Of a DNA stretch of 64,000 bases, positions 45,491 to 56,796 are shown piece by piece (position 1 is the stretch's first letter; every line of letters begins with the position of its first letter). Origin of the DNA: Trichopria drosophilae (Eukaryota; Arthropoda; Insecta; Hymenoptera; Diapriidae); contig CM059582.1 of NCBI GenBank assembly GCA_030407085.1, forward strand, positions 160,386,001 through 160,450,000. Reading direction: 5' to 3'. The notes below the pieces were generated by a model, which worked only from the letters and a program-made list of their open reading frames with translations, was not told where the DNA came from and made no database searches. The position numbers were made by a program, and so were the translations under genes.

Positions 45491-46770
45491 TTACAACCAT
45501 AATAATATTTCAAATTTGTTTTTCAGGCACCTCGTCTCATTACAGCGGATTCTTCGCAAAGAAAAATGTGCAAATTCACTTATCTCATTAGCGAGATACA
45601 AGTGAGCAACAAAAAAATTGGGTTCGGGTAGCAAAAAGAAGGTTCGGAGGTTGTTGGGGCAAAAAAACGGAAGCGTCCCAAGCACGGCCATTAATTGTCT
45701 TAGACGTTTAAGCGATGTAAACACCAGAGGTCGCGAAAGGGAAAGCGGGTTGTATTCCGTAGCAAAAGTATCGGCTCTCCGTAACCTGACTTTTTCCTCT
45801 TGAAGACCGTGGCAGTTTTACGTATTTGGCAAGGACTGTACACTCGTAGCCCTTCAAGTATAACCAACCCCATGGTAGTCATGGTGACGCGGACGTGGTA
45901 TTCCTCCTCTAGCGGTCCACCCCCGCTCTACGCCACCCCCTAAAAACAAGAGAGTAGTTGCAGGATCACCTGGTGCGGGAGGGAAGTGAGGATAGTACCC
46001 GAATAGGATAGGAGGGGTAGTTCCTAATTGCGTCGGGTGGGTGGAACACATGAGGGGCTCTAGAATTGATGCTGGAATTTTGAGGTTAGGTTAACTCACG
46101 AGCTCGCTCTTTCTCCAGCTCGTTGACTCTGCGTCTCTTTCTGAGGTTCTCTCTCGGCCTCTCATCCGATGACGCTGTTGGTGGTGCCTGTCCGATCTGC
46201 AGAAGACCGGAGTGGGTTTGGTACCTAGACTGAAAAATGTTGCGGTGAACAGGCCACCCTGGGGTCATTTTCGAAATCCTCCTCCACCGTAATGAAAGCT
46301 CGCTCGAGGAGTCATGGACCCCGGAGACAATACCGGATCAAGGAAAGGGGAATCAGAGTAGTGCACGTTTTGTTCCTTTGGATGACCGGTTCTCCAATAT
46401 GGAGAATTCTATTCTTTACCTAAATGGTTGTGAATAGTTGACACCATTTTTTTCAATTTCTTACGGCATGTAATTTTCCAGAAAATTTTTTTTCTTATTA
46501 CCTTTTTTTAATTTTTTTTTAATTAATTTTTTATTTTTTTTAAGTACATATTTACATAGGTTTTTATAATTTTTCTCATTTTTCCATTTCTTTTTCTGAA
46601 GCCTCGTCATTGGTTTCTGGGCTCCGCCCTAAAAGTCGAGGATGAACGAGCTTCTCATCGGCAGCCCGGCCGACGAAGAGGGTAGCGTAGTGAGGGTCGC
46701 TGCCGGACACGATCAATGAAGGCGAAGCGCGCGCAGCTTTGCGATTTTTTGAAAATCTGCCCGCCAACGA
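45491..46770 (-). pseudogene. GC-rich block of coding-like fragments
   Basis: Sharply more GC-rich than its surroundings. Successive minus-strand frames are open in different phases. 46767-46576 includes SPSLIVSGSDPHYATLF and ends EKEMEK then stop. 46350-46086 includes MTPGWPVHRNIFQSRY and a Lys/Arg/Glu-rich tail ERPRENLRKRRRVNELEKE. 46051-45854 ends PRHHDYHGVGYT. 45882-45700 and 45724-45491 follow. The charged tail runs into a donor-like GAGCTC then GTGAGT at about 46092. Broken phases suggest a decayed retroelement or gene copy; a donor would suit real exons. No family was recognised. Confidence 0.35.
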
Positions 46771-48220
46771 TCTGCAATCCCCGCTTCCCTCTTCAGCTCA
46801 CATAGCGTCTAATAGATATATCTCATGTTATTTCGGAAATGATGTAAAGCTTAGTAAATGTCCCACAAAGAAAAATGCAAAAAATACTAATAACCAAATA
46901 ATACAAATCATGGTTTTTACATTATTTATTATTTTAAGATCTTTTATATCCTCAAAGAGATTAATAAGAAATATGACAAAGGCAAACGAATCTTAAGTAT
47001 TGATTGCATAACCCAGTCGTTATAACACCCACAGCGTTTGATATTATAGTTTTGTATAATCCCGCACAACTAAGCACCGCAAAACACGCAAGAAAATTTC
47101 AAATTAAAAGTTTTTCTAAATACCTACATTCACAAAGAAACTGATGGCGCCATCTGACGATGTTTTTATACGGACTTTTCTAGTTCGTTCTAGAGGGTTG
47201 TGAAGGGGTTCCAGCTGTATTTCAACGATGGCGCCACGCACCCTTACCGCTCGCTCGGCATATTTCACTCGAATTTTCGGGAATATTCTAATGTAACCAT
47301 CAAAGACAAATGAATATTCCTTATTAACAATATGTTTGTTTTAACGACGACTTTGAAAACAATTAGCAGTTATTAAAAACGTACTTTTATGATCGACTAT
47401 CCGTTTTTCGTATACTTATCGAAGTTTTTGTATACATTTTATCAACAATGAAAATGGAGGTTTTCTACGTCTCTTTTGCAAAAAAAGATTTGCTAGAAAC
47501 AAATAGTAAAGACTATAATTTTGTTAGCTCATTTTAGACATTTATTTAAGATTTCAGTAATTCATACTATCTGTAGTCTAGAAAATAAAGAAAATGTACC
47601 TACTAAGAAGGTATTTACGAAAAAAATAAGTTCAACATTTATTATTCGATTTATTGTTTATCCATTACAATCTTTGAAGCATAGACCATACAACTAGATG
47701 ATATTACAAGCATTTAATTATCATACAATAAAATATTGCCTCAAAAACATTTTTTTGTCACACATATGCCCAAAAGGCTATTTGGCGATTACAGTAAGGG
47801 AGTGGACATATATTAACAATATTAAAAAGTATTTGATATTGTTATATATTGCGCTAAAAAACAATCTAGATCATGTGCTGCAAAGTTGTAAACCTTCTCT
47901 GACAAAATAGCATTTTTTGTGTACGAAGGATGCATGGAAGGCAAAATATTTTGATACGTGGTAGGTGTAAAATACAATGGAACACTTCGATTTCCAGAAA
48001 CAAAATACAGCGTCGCCGAAAGTTTTAATTAATAGTATATTTGTGGAAGACACTTTTTCCAAAGAAAATCAAATATGAGTAAATCCGCAGCTTTTAGAAT
48101 TATATTACAAAAAAATGTAAAAAAGACAAACAAAGGCACATGTACGAGAGTTAGTTGTTTGCTGTTATATGCATAAGAAACCAAAAAAATTGTGTTCTTA
48201 ATTTTTGAGATATCTTTCTT
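46771..48220. other. AT-rich stretch, GGCGCC palindromes
   Basis: GATGGCGCCATC at about 47142 and CGATGGCGCCACG at about 47227 bracket a moderately GC-rich 90 bp. A GTATGGCGCCATC also occurs at 1872. No function can be assigned. Confidence 0.35.
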
Positions 48221-48400
48221 TATAACTCCGCAGTTACCGAACAGTACAGTTGCAGTGAAATATCTCGGCCACATTGAATTTCGGGGAAAAACGTCACACA
48301 AAAACTGAGGGGTTTTCTTTTGCTATCATTATCTTTAACATTGACCATAACCTTGAAAGTCTTTTCAAGGTCAAAGTCATTTTTTTCTATTGGTAGCCCT
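48221..48400. repeat. Partner of the 6.3-kb dispersed repeat
   Basis: Contains a TATCTCGG motif, then TTGACCATAACCTTGAAAG and an inverted CAAGGTCAAAG, in the same order as at 6310-6455. Similarity is patchy. Confidence 0.4.
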
Positions 48401-50800
48401 TATTTTTTATTGGGAACTTCTAAAGAGCGTAAATTGTTACGACCGAATATACGCTATAAAAACAAATATTTAATATGATTGTATCATTGTATGTTAAAGT
48501 CAGCCAATGTATAGTGCATAAGGCTGTCCTTGTCTAAGTGGTTATTTACATTACATCTTACTTTCTGTCTCTTTTCTTACTCAATTCCACATTTCAGTCC
48601 CATTTCTTGTGTTAATTTAAGTATTGCTTTTTACAGTGTAATCTTGTCCACGACATTCAGAAGTGTCACGGTCATGTCAAGATGAATGTTCCAAAAGTCC
48701 CGGTACAGCAAAATATTGCTACGAGATTGAATTTTGTAGGAAAATGTTAATTAGATAAGTATTAGAATTTATTCTAGTCAAGTATGGTATTACATTAACA
48801 TACCATTTTTACCATCTTTTCATTTATTAGCCATTTTTTATTATTTAAAAATGTTTCCTATTCCGACAATATGCAGGTGTAACCAGATAATTTTTTGTTT
48901 ATTTTTCGTTTGGCCTTTTTTTCTTTTTGTTATTTTACTGCGTACAACTATTTGAATTGGTTTTTATTATGTATGTATACATACAAGTAAATCCATGAAA
49001 CCTTTAAAATTCGCAAACCAAAGAATTTTTAAATCAACATCAACGGTACTAAAGAAGTTTTTTAATATTTTAGGTAATACATTTTTTTAAAATACAAATA
49101 TTTATAAAAACTTACCGTTCTCGTAGTAAGAAGACAATTTATATTTTCAGTGTTGAGGATAATTTGATGCTATTTTCCGTCCGATATGAATTTTGAGATA
49201 AAATGGCAAAAACCCGTGAGAAATCGTTTTTTTTTTTAATTTTGACTTTGTCGTTTATTTATTTGGTGATATTCTGTATAGCGCACCGAAAAATGTTAGA
49301 ACACCAAGTGCCATAAAAATTAATTCTCAGCTCCACAACATTCTCTGTGTCTATCTAACAAATACATACCAAGTAATCAAAAGAAATATTGTACATAAAT
49401 TATACGTATTTGTTATATGTTTGGAACGTACTTGTGATGTATATTGGTTATATGAATATTACGTATCTAGAATAAAACATATAACATTTCATGAACGCGG
49501 ATATTGTAAATAGACAGGTAACGGTTATCTTCTCGATTATTGTAATGATCACCGAAGTTACGTATACGTAAAAGGTATATATCAAATATGTATTCTTTAA
49601 GGTTGGACTGCATGGATATTCAATTAGATTATGAGTTTAAAACCTTTGAACCTTATTATGGTAGTTTTGTTGTATTTACTAAAGTCTCCAAAACAGTTAA
49701 GAATGTAATTAAAATAAATTAGCTAAACTAAACTTATACGTTAATTTCACTAAAGGTCAAAAAAAATAGTTTCCGCACTTATTTAAGTAAAAATTCTTAT
49801 TAATTATCAACTTAAATGAGTAGGGTAAAATTTACAACATCGATAAGTTTGATCCAACTAAAGTATCTTTCAATTATGTACTTTCAATCAATGTACACTA
49901 GGTAGTTTGTCAGGAAGGTTTTTTAAGTTTATATTTGTGAATACTTATATTTATTAATAAGTCAGCATAACAGTTATAATTACACTTTAGAAATCATGCC
50001 TGTACATTTTGCAGACTTATTACGACCTAATTAGTTACTTAAAGTTCTGCCATTACAATAATAAAATCTTTTAAAACAGAACTTTTCATCTTACATCAAA
50101 GCAATCAACGCGATTCGTGGTTAAATCTTCTTAATCAATCGACATATTGGCGTGCGACCATAAAACACTTCAAATGTAATCGCAGTTCTCATTATTGTAC
50201 CAAAGCTATTTTTTATCACTAATCTGGCATTGATTTACATCACTATGATAATAATTCTGCGATTATCATTTTCTCACAAAAAATGAACCCGAATTATGTC
50301 ATAAATATTGACATATTAACATAAATAATTGAAACTTATAATCCAACTCTAATTCATAATATTTTTACCTGAAAGATTTAAACAAGCACCTTGCTTTAAA
50401 ATTTTATCATATCTTCAATTCAAACAAGAATTTTTTTATTTTAAGTAAAATTTAATTGATTGCTTAAGGCGAGCAATTAATTTTTATTACATAATGTACG
50501 ATACGCTTGATGGATTATAATATAAAATTGAATTATCGAAATACTTACTGCACTGAATAGAATAATTGTCTACCAAATTTTCCTTGACTGAGTCTGCCGC
50601 TTCTGGTCGCAGTTCAATGTTTACCGGTAATTAAAAATTTTAGGTGACATAGTTTAAACGTTTGGAGACTGGTTTAAACTTAAGACTGGTATAACTTTTT
50701 TAATCGCAATAGTAAAAAATTTGTTTTTAAAAATTTCTCAACAGAGAAACTCGGAGACATCAATATCTATTAGTAATTGTTCAAGCCTGGCTCGAAAATG
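48401..50800. other. AT-rich stretch, no clear feature
   Basis: 49340-49590 is rich in TACGTA/GTTATAT words like those at 58.5 kb and 52.7 kb, suggesting degraded copies of a common MITE. No frame was recognised. Confidence 0.35.
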
Positions 50801-51010
50801 GGGTGCAAAATCCAAACATTTCAAAAAACAGACATTCAGAAACCAGACATTTCAAAATACAGACAACTCCGATTGGTGCGTTCACTACATAAAAGAAATG
50901 ATCTCAATTCGCCACCCTTGAAGTCTCACAGGAAGGTCATTTCAAGGTAAAAAATGCTTGACCAAGGGATTAATTTTGTAGGTCACTTGAAGGTCAAATT
51001 AGTTTGACCT
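50801..51010 (-). mobile_element. hAT-like MITE, copy 3 (truncated)
   Basis: Begins GGGTGCAAAATCC, a damaged version of the family end, followed by the family's CAGACATTTCAAAA words. The rest (for example GATTGGTGCGTTC, GGTCATTTCAAGG, TTTTGTAGGTCACTTGAAGG) is the reverse complement of 5155-5295 in copy 1. The other end is missing after about 51010. Confidence 0.75.
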
Positions 51011-51187
51011 CCGGATTATTTATTAAGCGCATTTAGAATTCAATCATTGGGGCCCGCGCTTGACCCATTCAATATATATTTCTTTTAGCATTAATAGATT
51101 TCATGCAATTTTGCAACTATAGAGTCAATTCCTGTCCTTCAAAGTTAGCCATATCTTTCAAAACACATAGCGAAGATACACCACGTC

Positions 51188-51431
51188 ATCGATGACGACG
51201 TCCAGGTAGTTCTCTTGGAAGTAATGCATAATTTTTCGTAGTATACACCATTCACATACAGCATAAAATCTGGGTGTCCCGCACCGTAGTTTTTCGTCGT
51301 CCAGGTCTACCTTCCCATAGTCTGCAGTATCCAAGTTATGTCGCTCCGTAGTTGATCGTCGCCCAGGTATATCGCACCATAGTGTTCGGTGTCTAGGTCA
51401 TCGGCACCGTAATTTGTCGTCATCCGGGTGG
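51188..51431. repeat. Degenerate ~30-bp tandem array
   Basis: At least five consecutive units of 29-32 bp start near 51281, 51311, 51343, 51374 and 51403. The consensus is roughly GCACCGTAGTTTTTCGTCG followed by TCCAGGT. An outlying half-unit (GACGACGTCCAGGTAGTT) is at about 51195. Read on the minus strand, units give similar peptides (DDDKLRC, GDDQLRS, DDEKLRC), but unit lengths vary so no frame is kept. Confidence 0.75.
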
Positions 51432-51656
51432 AAAAAATATTAATTTTGCCGGAAAATATTAAAATTCGCAATTTTCGCCATGTCTTTGTTGTCAGTTTAT
51501 CGTCTTATGTCAGTCACTTCGTAACTTTTTTAACATTTTTGGTTAAAAACGTAAAAAATTGTATAATTCGATTTCTGCTGTATGAAAAAAAATATTATTT
51601 TGCCGGAAAATAATCAAATTCGAAGTTTTCCCCATATCTTTGTCAATTTATCGTCT
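51431..51656. repeat. Direct duplication ~75 bp, 153 bp apart
   Basis: 51431-51506 and 51584-51656 share TTTTGCCGGAAAATA, AAATTCG, CATATCTTTGT-like and TTTATCGTCT segments in the same order. Confidence 0.7.
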
Positions 51657-51949
51657 TTTTTCGGTATTTTTTCCAACTTTTTAAATATTTCTCGTCATAA
51701 CTGAACAATTTTTTACGATTTGAACGAGAAACATTTAAAAAGTTGAAAAAAAGACTGAAAAAAGACTTTTTAAATAAAATTAAAAATTTTAAATAAAAAG
51801 TAATATGAAAAACGATGAAATTTAATTTTTGTATAAGCCATATACTTAAAGTTGCGGTTTATAGTCGATCTATCTTAAATTCTGAAATCGTGAGTTCGGT
51901 TTAAGTATATTTAAACAGTTACCGTTTATTCTATTGAAAAAATTGTTTC
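51657..51949. other. AT-rich spacer
   Basis: Short A/T palindromes with AAAAGTTGAAAAAA words only. Confidence 0.45.
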
Positions 51950-52385
51950 GCTGCACATATCCATTTATTCTGTTCTCTGCATGTGACGAGGGTAACAGGG
52001 TTTCAATTCTTACAGACATATTTTGGTATTTTGATCATTCGTTCCGCGTTCCTTCTGATAACTGGTCGCGTTCTTGTTGGGACTTGGAGAACGCGCGTGC
52101 GATAATAAATTATGCGAGATAGATGATGTTGCCACCCCACAACGCTCTGGGTTTGCTCTCTGCGACGGGGCTTGGTTCTGTTCTGCAACTGGGTATTTAT
52201 GCCGAGTCTGGTTGCCATGCTTCATATGACCGGGATAGTAACCCTTGAGTTATGTCGGCTACCTTGCTCTTGATAGATTTTACAATTTACGATGGGATAG
52301 AACACGCGACACACGAATGTCGAGCCGGAATGTAACTTCCGCATACAGAAACTACGTCTCAGGATACAGTACTTCTTTATAGAGA
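51950..52385. other. Moderate-GC patch
   Basis: Minus frames 52003-52225 overlap in two phases; both are rich in Arg, Gln and Ser with no domain. The patch might be a solo LTR or other repeat. No terminal TG...CA with duplication was found. Confidence 0.25.
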
Positions 52386-52696
52386 GCTTTTATACTTTTG
52401 GTTGAAATATTTCTGTGACATTATTTCAACGCAGATGTATTTGGACATGTAAATCTCGACAGGCCTAGAAGATATGTACACCTTGCAGAGTCCGAAAAAT
52501 TGATTTTCTCCATGTTTACATTTTCCGAAAGCCTTGTCTCAAGAATATCTAGAAAAAATTGCGATTCGAAATCTAAAATAATCCTCGAGATATAACTAAG
52601 GTATTCAAGTGTCCTCGAGAGTCCATCATGCTGTCTATTTTAAGGACTGCAATAATAAAGCATACAGTAAGAGTTTATACAAAATATCAAGTAGTT
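52386..52696. other. AT-rich spacer
   Basis: No feature seen. Confidence 0.45.
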
Positions 52697-53465
52697 ACCC
52701 GGTCAACCACAAAAGATCATTAACGTCACTGCTATATATGAAAACTGTTACATAGTATTTATAAAACAATGTATACATACCCGCTATGTAACAGAAAAGG
52801 AGATATCACCATTACGAAGTATTCACATGTGTGCCATTAAATATCAAGTATTTGGCAAGTTTATGTAACATTTATGTAACAAATGTTCTCTCGTTGAACA
52901 ATCTTTAAAAATAATGTGATACATCAATCACTCTGTTTCACCAATATGTATAGCGTTTATAGTAACATTTACGTAACACATCTTCATTTATTGAGTATTT
53001 TTTTACATTTTGTAGTTGATACAATACAAATAGAGATACTTTACAGCGTAGATTGTATATTCTCACGAAGCCCTGCAAAAGTTAGCGAAGTTAAGCTCAA
53101 AATTCGATTCGATATAATTTCTAGTAAAATTACTTTCAAAATATTTATTTTTTTCGATTGATAAATACACAAACGCGATGTTCTGTATAAATGTGAAATA
53201 CGTGTAAGTAATAGAAATGCAAGGATAAAATATTATACCACAGATGTAACAGCTCTAGACGTATTAAAAACAATATAAGGAAACAATGGGATACAAATTA
53301 TTATATATTACGATCGATAGAAAAAAACATTATATGTGTTTAATATATTATTACATCTGATAAATTGTATAACATTGAAATCAATATGGCCATGAAAATT
53401 TGGTCATTTTCGGGTGCTTCAAATATATTAGTCTTCTACCCCAAATAACGAGTAAGCATAGCCTG

Positions 53466-53538
53466 CAAGCGTAGCTTATTCGTTATGGCGTTAGCCCAGT
53501 AATCGAGAGACCCAGGTTCGATTCCCCGTGGGGGCGAG
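53466..53538 (+). tRNA. tRNA-like sequence, probably pseudo or SINE head
   Basis: An excellent B box, GGTTCGATTCCCC, at 53515-53527, flanked by CCCA and GTGGGGG. Upstream, GTAGCTTATTCGTTATGG resembles an A-box/D-arm region and GCGTTAGCCCAGTAATCG an anticodon region. A complete acceptor stem cannot be formed convincingly. A T-rich run follows directly, as after pol III units (TTTTTTT at 53540). Confidence 0.45.
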
Positions 53539-53807
53539 TTTTTTTCTGATTTGTTTGCGGGTGTTACATATTTATTTGCGAGTACGTTAAATTAATGGTG
53601 TAAAAGAAGCATAAAGATATACATAAATATTTCCCTATAATAAAAGTTATTGTATATCATATAATTTTTAATTGCCTTTGATAGATCTGTTACGTAAATG
53701 TCACATCCAGTTATGTCACCTTGTTCTGTCACCGTGACATACATGTTACTTGTAATGTGGCGGACATTTTGGTACTCCTCATGCGCCCTACAAATTTCAT
53801 AACATCA

Positions 53808-54481
53808 CACGGAGAAACAATTTCCTGAAAAATGACCGTGCTAGTCACCTGAAAACGGGTGCAACTTGATTTTTCGAAAATATTTATAGCAACGGACAAG
53901 AAATATTGTTTTTCTGGACAGGAATATTTGCAATAACGGCTAGATATTTTTATGTACGAGCTAGTCGAAATGTTTAGTGTCGCACGGTAAAATTTACAGG
54001 ACATTGAATTTTTAAGTTAGTGCAAGTCAAATAATCCCCAATATTTGAAGAATTTATAATATGTTGCTTCATTATTTTTACTATGCCACTTCTTCTCGAA
54101 GAAGAAAGTTTCCGAACATATCCGAATGCTACCGGGTCTGAACTGATTCGAATCGAGTAGTTTGGTGATTAACAGTTTTTGTTCTCGTTGCAGTAATTTC
54201 TTTTGAACAAGTTTGGCCAATTTATATATGTGAAGGCAGTGTAAGTATATAAACTTCTTTTTCATCATTTTTGCAATAAAATGAAGTGTTATGTGTGATT
54301 TTTTTGCTGTATTGTGGCACAGGAATGTGCTCTTGATCCGAAATTTTACATGTTACTTTGGAAAAATTCAGCATAGCAATGTAAATTTTACTTTGCCAAC
54401 AACATGCACTGCGTTTATGGGACAGCACGGTAATTTTTCAGGACATTTTCGTACAAAAATTCTGGAAATTTTTTCTCCGTG
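53808..54481. mobile_element. CACGG-ended DNA element, full copy
   Basis: The left end CACGGAGAAACAATTTCCTG and the inverted right end CACGGAGAAAAAATTTCCAG continue into GAAAAATGACCGTG and GAAAAATTACCGTG, about 45 bp of inverted repeat. 674 bp with no recognised coding region. The right ~210 bp recur inverted at 62048-62260. The CACGG-AAAA style of end also resembles the 21.7-kb element, so the families may be related. Confidence 0.72.
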
Positions 54482-54532
54482 CAGTGTTACATAATATTTA
54501 CGTACGTGTGACAAATATGTGTTGACTGGGTG

Positions 54533-56199
54533 TTCAATAACTTTTTGTAATATTAGTATCAAATGAATACAAAATGAGTACACTGAATGAAAGCATTAAA
54601 TGATTTCAAGACCCTGCCCTAATTGATCCATACCAACGTAATATAAAAATATTTAGAAAGACACTTATGATCTCAGTTTTCCAGTATAATCTTATTTTTC
54701 TAGGCAACTTAATCAATTTTTTCCCCGTTATTTAAAACGCAATTTTGTCATGAAATTATATATAATAATGTTAAGAGTAACTTTCAATGCTTCACCGAGC
54801 GTAGTTAGAAGAATGATTCAGCAAGAACTTCAGTATATTATCGCTACAAACGGGTCACTGAATTTTTCCATTTATTTAAAATAATTATCAAAGTCCTTCC
54901 TTCATCATATAAAAGATCGAAAATTAACTTACTTTTATACTGAATGACCTGATCGACACATTGGTTATTTTCTAAATAAATGTGTCAAAAAGTAAAGATG
55001 GTGAACAACGTCCTCAATAACCACAATTACATCAACTATGATGATCTTTCCGATGCATATATACATACATCGCTGGCGGCAATAAGTGGCGAGGGGGTGA
55101 TTTCATAGTACAAAGCTATCCCTTCAACTTTGCAGCTCTCTATATTATCTTCTGCTATATAAATAGAACAATATCGGCGTCTAGAGAAAATAGCACTTCG
55201 AACGAAAGTTTTTAAGGTTCACAAATGAATAATAGTCATCATTTTTTACGATCATTAGTAATCTTAACGGGACTACAAATGGTGACAGTCTTCAAATTCT
55301 TATTACATAGTGATTTATTCCTAAGCAATTTTATTTTCCAATGTGAAAATTTATGGAAATCTGAAATAAATGAGATATGGAGGAATCTCACATAACAACG
55401 ATATGCTAAGATAAAAAATCATAATTATACCACCTTGTATGAATTCATAAATAATGTACCTTTACTGCAATAGTCGAGTGTTCAAGGATTGATTTCAGGA
55501 ACTTTATTCAATTTCAATAGAATGGTATAAATTATAATTTGTTATACAAATCCTGATGTACTGGAAACGACATTTTGCCTTTTTAAAATCCAGAGCCATA
55601 TTTGTGATTAGCGAGCTTTGAAACCCTGAAGGCAAATGTCTGATAGTTTGGTTCAGAAACTGTATCTTTTATCAGTATACACTGACCACTAGAAACCAAA
55701 TAAATAGTCTAAAACAACAACATTATATGCTCTGCCGGGTACGACTTCAGTATATATGACTGCAAAATAATTAATTTTAGTTTAGAAAGTTACTTGGTGT
55801 TCTTTAGCAAATTCTTCGGGTAAACTTTTGTATTTAAAAAAAACGATATTTTTGGGATTTTTTTTACATGTTATAGAAGTAGGTTGCTAAACTACGACCT
55901 CCTAAATTATTTTTATTACATAGAACACAAATTGAAATCTATCTATTGAAATTTCTCCCCGCGCGGATAAAACAATTGGTTGGGAGAACCACCCTAGTGA
56001 AATGCTCCCAGTTTGGACCATTATTTATATTAGCCCGGTCCCATGACCTATTAAAAAAAATGGATAGATATTCGTTCTTGATACATAATATTATATACTT
56101 TATTTGTAGAGATAGAGAAAATGACACTTTCGAATATGATTATATGTATCGAAAATGTTAATAATGAATTATTCGTCGCGGAATTTGAGACATATACAG
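54533..56199. other. AT-rich stretch, no feature seen
   Basis: No gene or bounded repeat. A small GC rise at 55070-55095 is unexplained. Confidence 0.5.
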
Positions 56200-56490
56200 G
56201 GTATCCCAGAACTCCCGAATAATATTGCAGGTAACGAATCCTAACATCATTTTGAGCTAGAAAGTTTGATACCAAAATTGGATCTGAAGCTCAGAATTTG
56301 AGTGCAAAGCCATTGAAGTTTAAACAAAAATAATAGTTTTTTTGCAATAACTCGGCTTGTTTTAATGTTACTTTAACGAATGATGACTGATATTATCATA
56401 TATGACCTTATAGAGCATATGACCTGCAATGTATATTTCGCCAGTTATCGACCTAAAAAGGGTAAAAATGGCTTTTTTTGCGTCTAACTC
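56200..56490. repeat. Left portion of foldback-bearing element
   Basis: Starts GGTATCCCAGAACTCCCGAA, a style of end resembling GGGTGTCCAGAATGTCC at 6.29 kb. No inverted partner at the far side. Confidence 0.35.
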
Positions 56491-56796
56491 ATTTCCGTAA
56501 AATGCTAGCGAAATGTCATATAAACAACATTCGAGAGCTTGAAAAGGCAAAGAATTCGCCCTCTCATACGTTTCGTTTTGACAAAAATTGAGCCCGTGGG
56601 GAGACGTTAAAAATCAGAAAACAGGCGAAAAATGGATTTGGAATTGCTGAACCGGTTTTTTTCGCCTATTTTCTGATTTTCAACGTCTACCCACGGGTTC
56701 AATTTTTGTCAGAACACAACGTATGAGGGGCAAAATCTTCGCCTTTTCACGCTCTACAACGTTGTTTATATGACATTTCGCTAGCATTTTACGAAA
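56491..56796. repeat. ~300-bp near-perfect foldback (long hairpin)
   Basis: The left arm 56491-56632 and right arm about 56656-56796 are inverted copies over roughly 140 bp with only scattered mismatches. Shared words include TTTCGTAAAATGCTAGCGAA-type termini, ATGTCATATAAACAAC, TCTCATACG/CGTATGAG, TTGACAAAAATTGA and CGTGGG. The loop is about 23 bp. A transcript would form a long double-stranded hairpin. No frame crosses it. Confidence 0.88.

Larger units (their letters stand above)
52697..54530. mobile_element. Possible larger element with ACCC-GTCAAC ends
   Basis: ACCCGGTCAACCACA at about 52699 and, inverted, ACACCCAGTCAACACA ending about 54532 could be terminal repeats. TAACATTTACGTAACA-like words are frequent near both ends (for example 52868, 52966 and 53689). 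The 53808-54481 element and the tRNA-like sequence at 53.5 kb would be nested inside. Short imperfect ends make this tentative. The 52697-53450 part has no recognised frame. Confidence 0.3.

Noticed and set aside
47140..47240. Paired GGCGCC palindromes as a mobile element
   Set aside because: Two short palindromes 85 bp apart without matching flanks do not make inverted termini.
51950..52385. Solo LTR
   Set aside because: No TG...CA ends with a short flanking duplication could be found, and no partner LTR or primer-binding site exists nearby.
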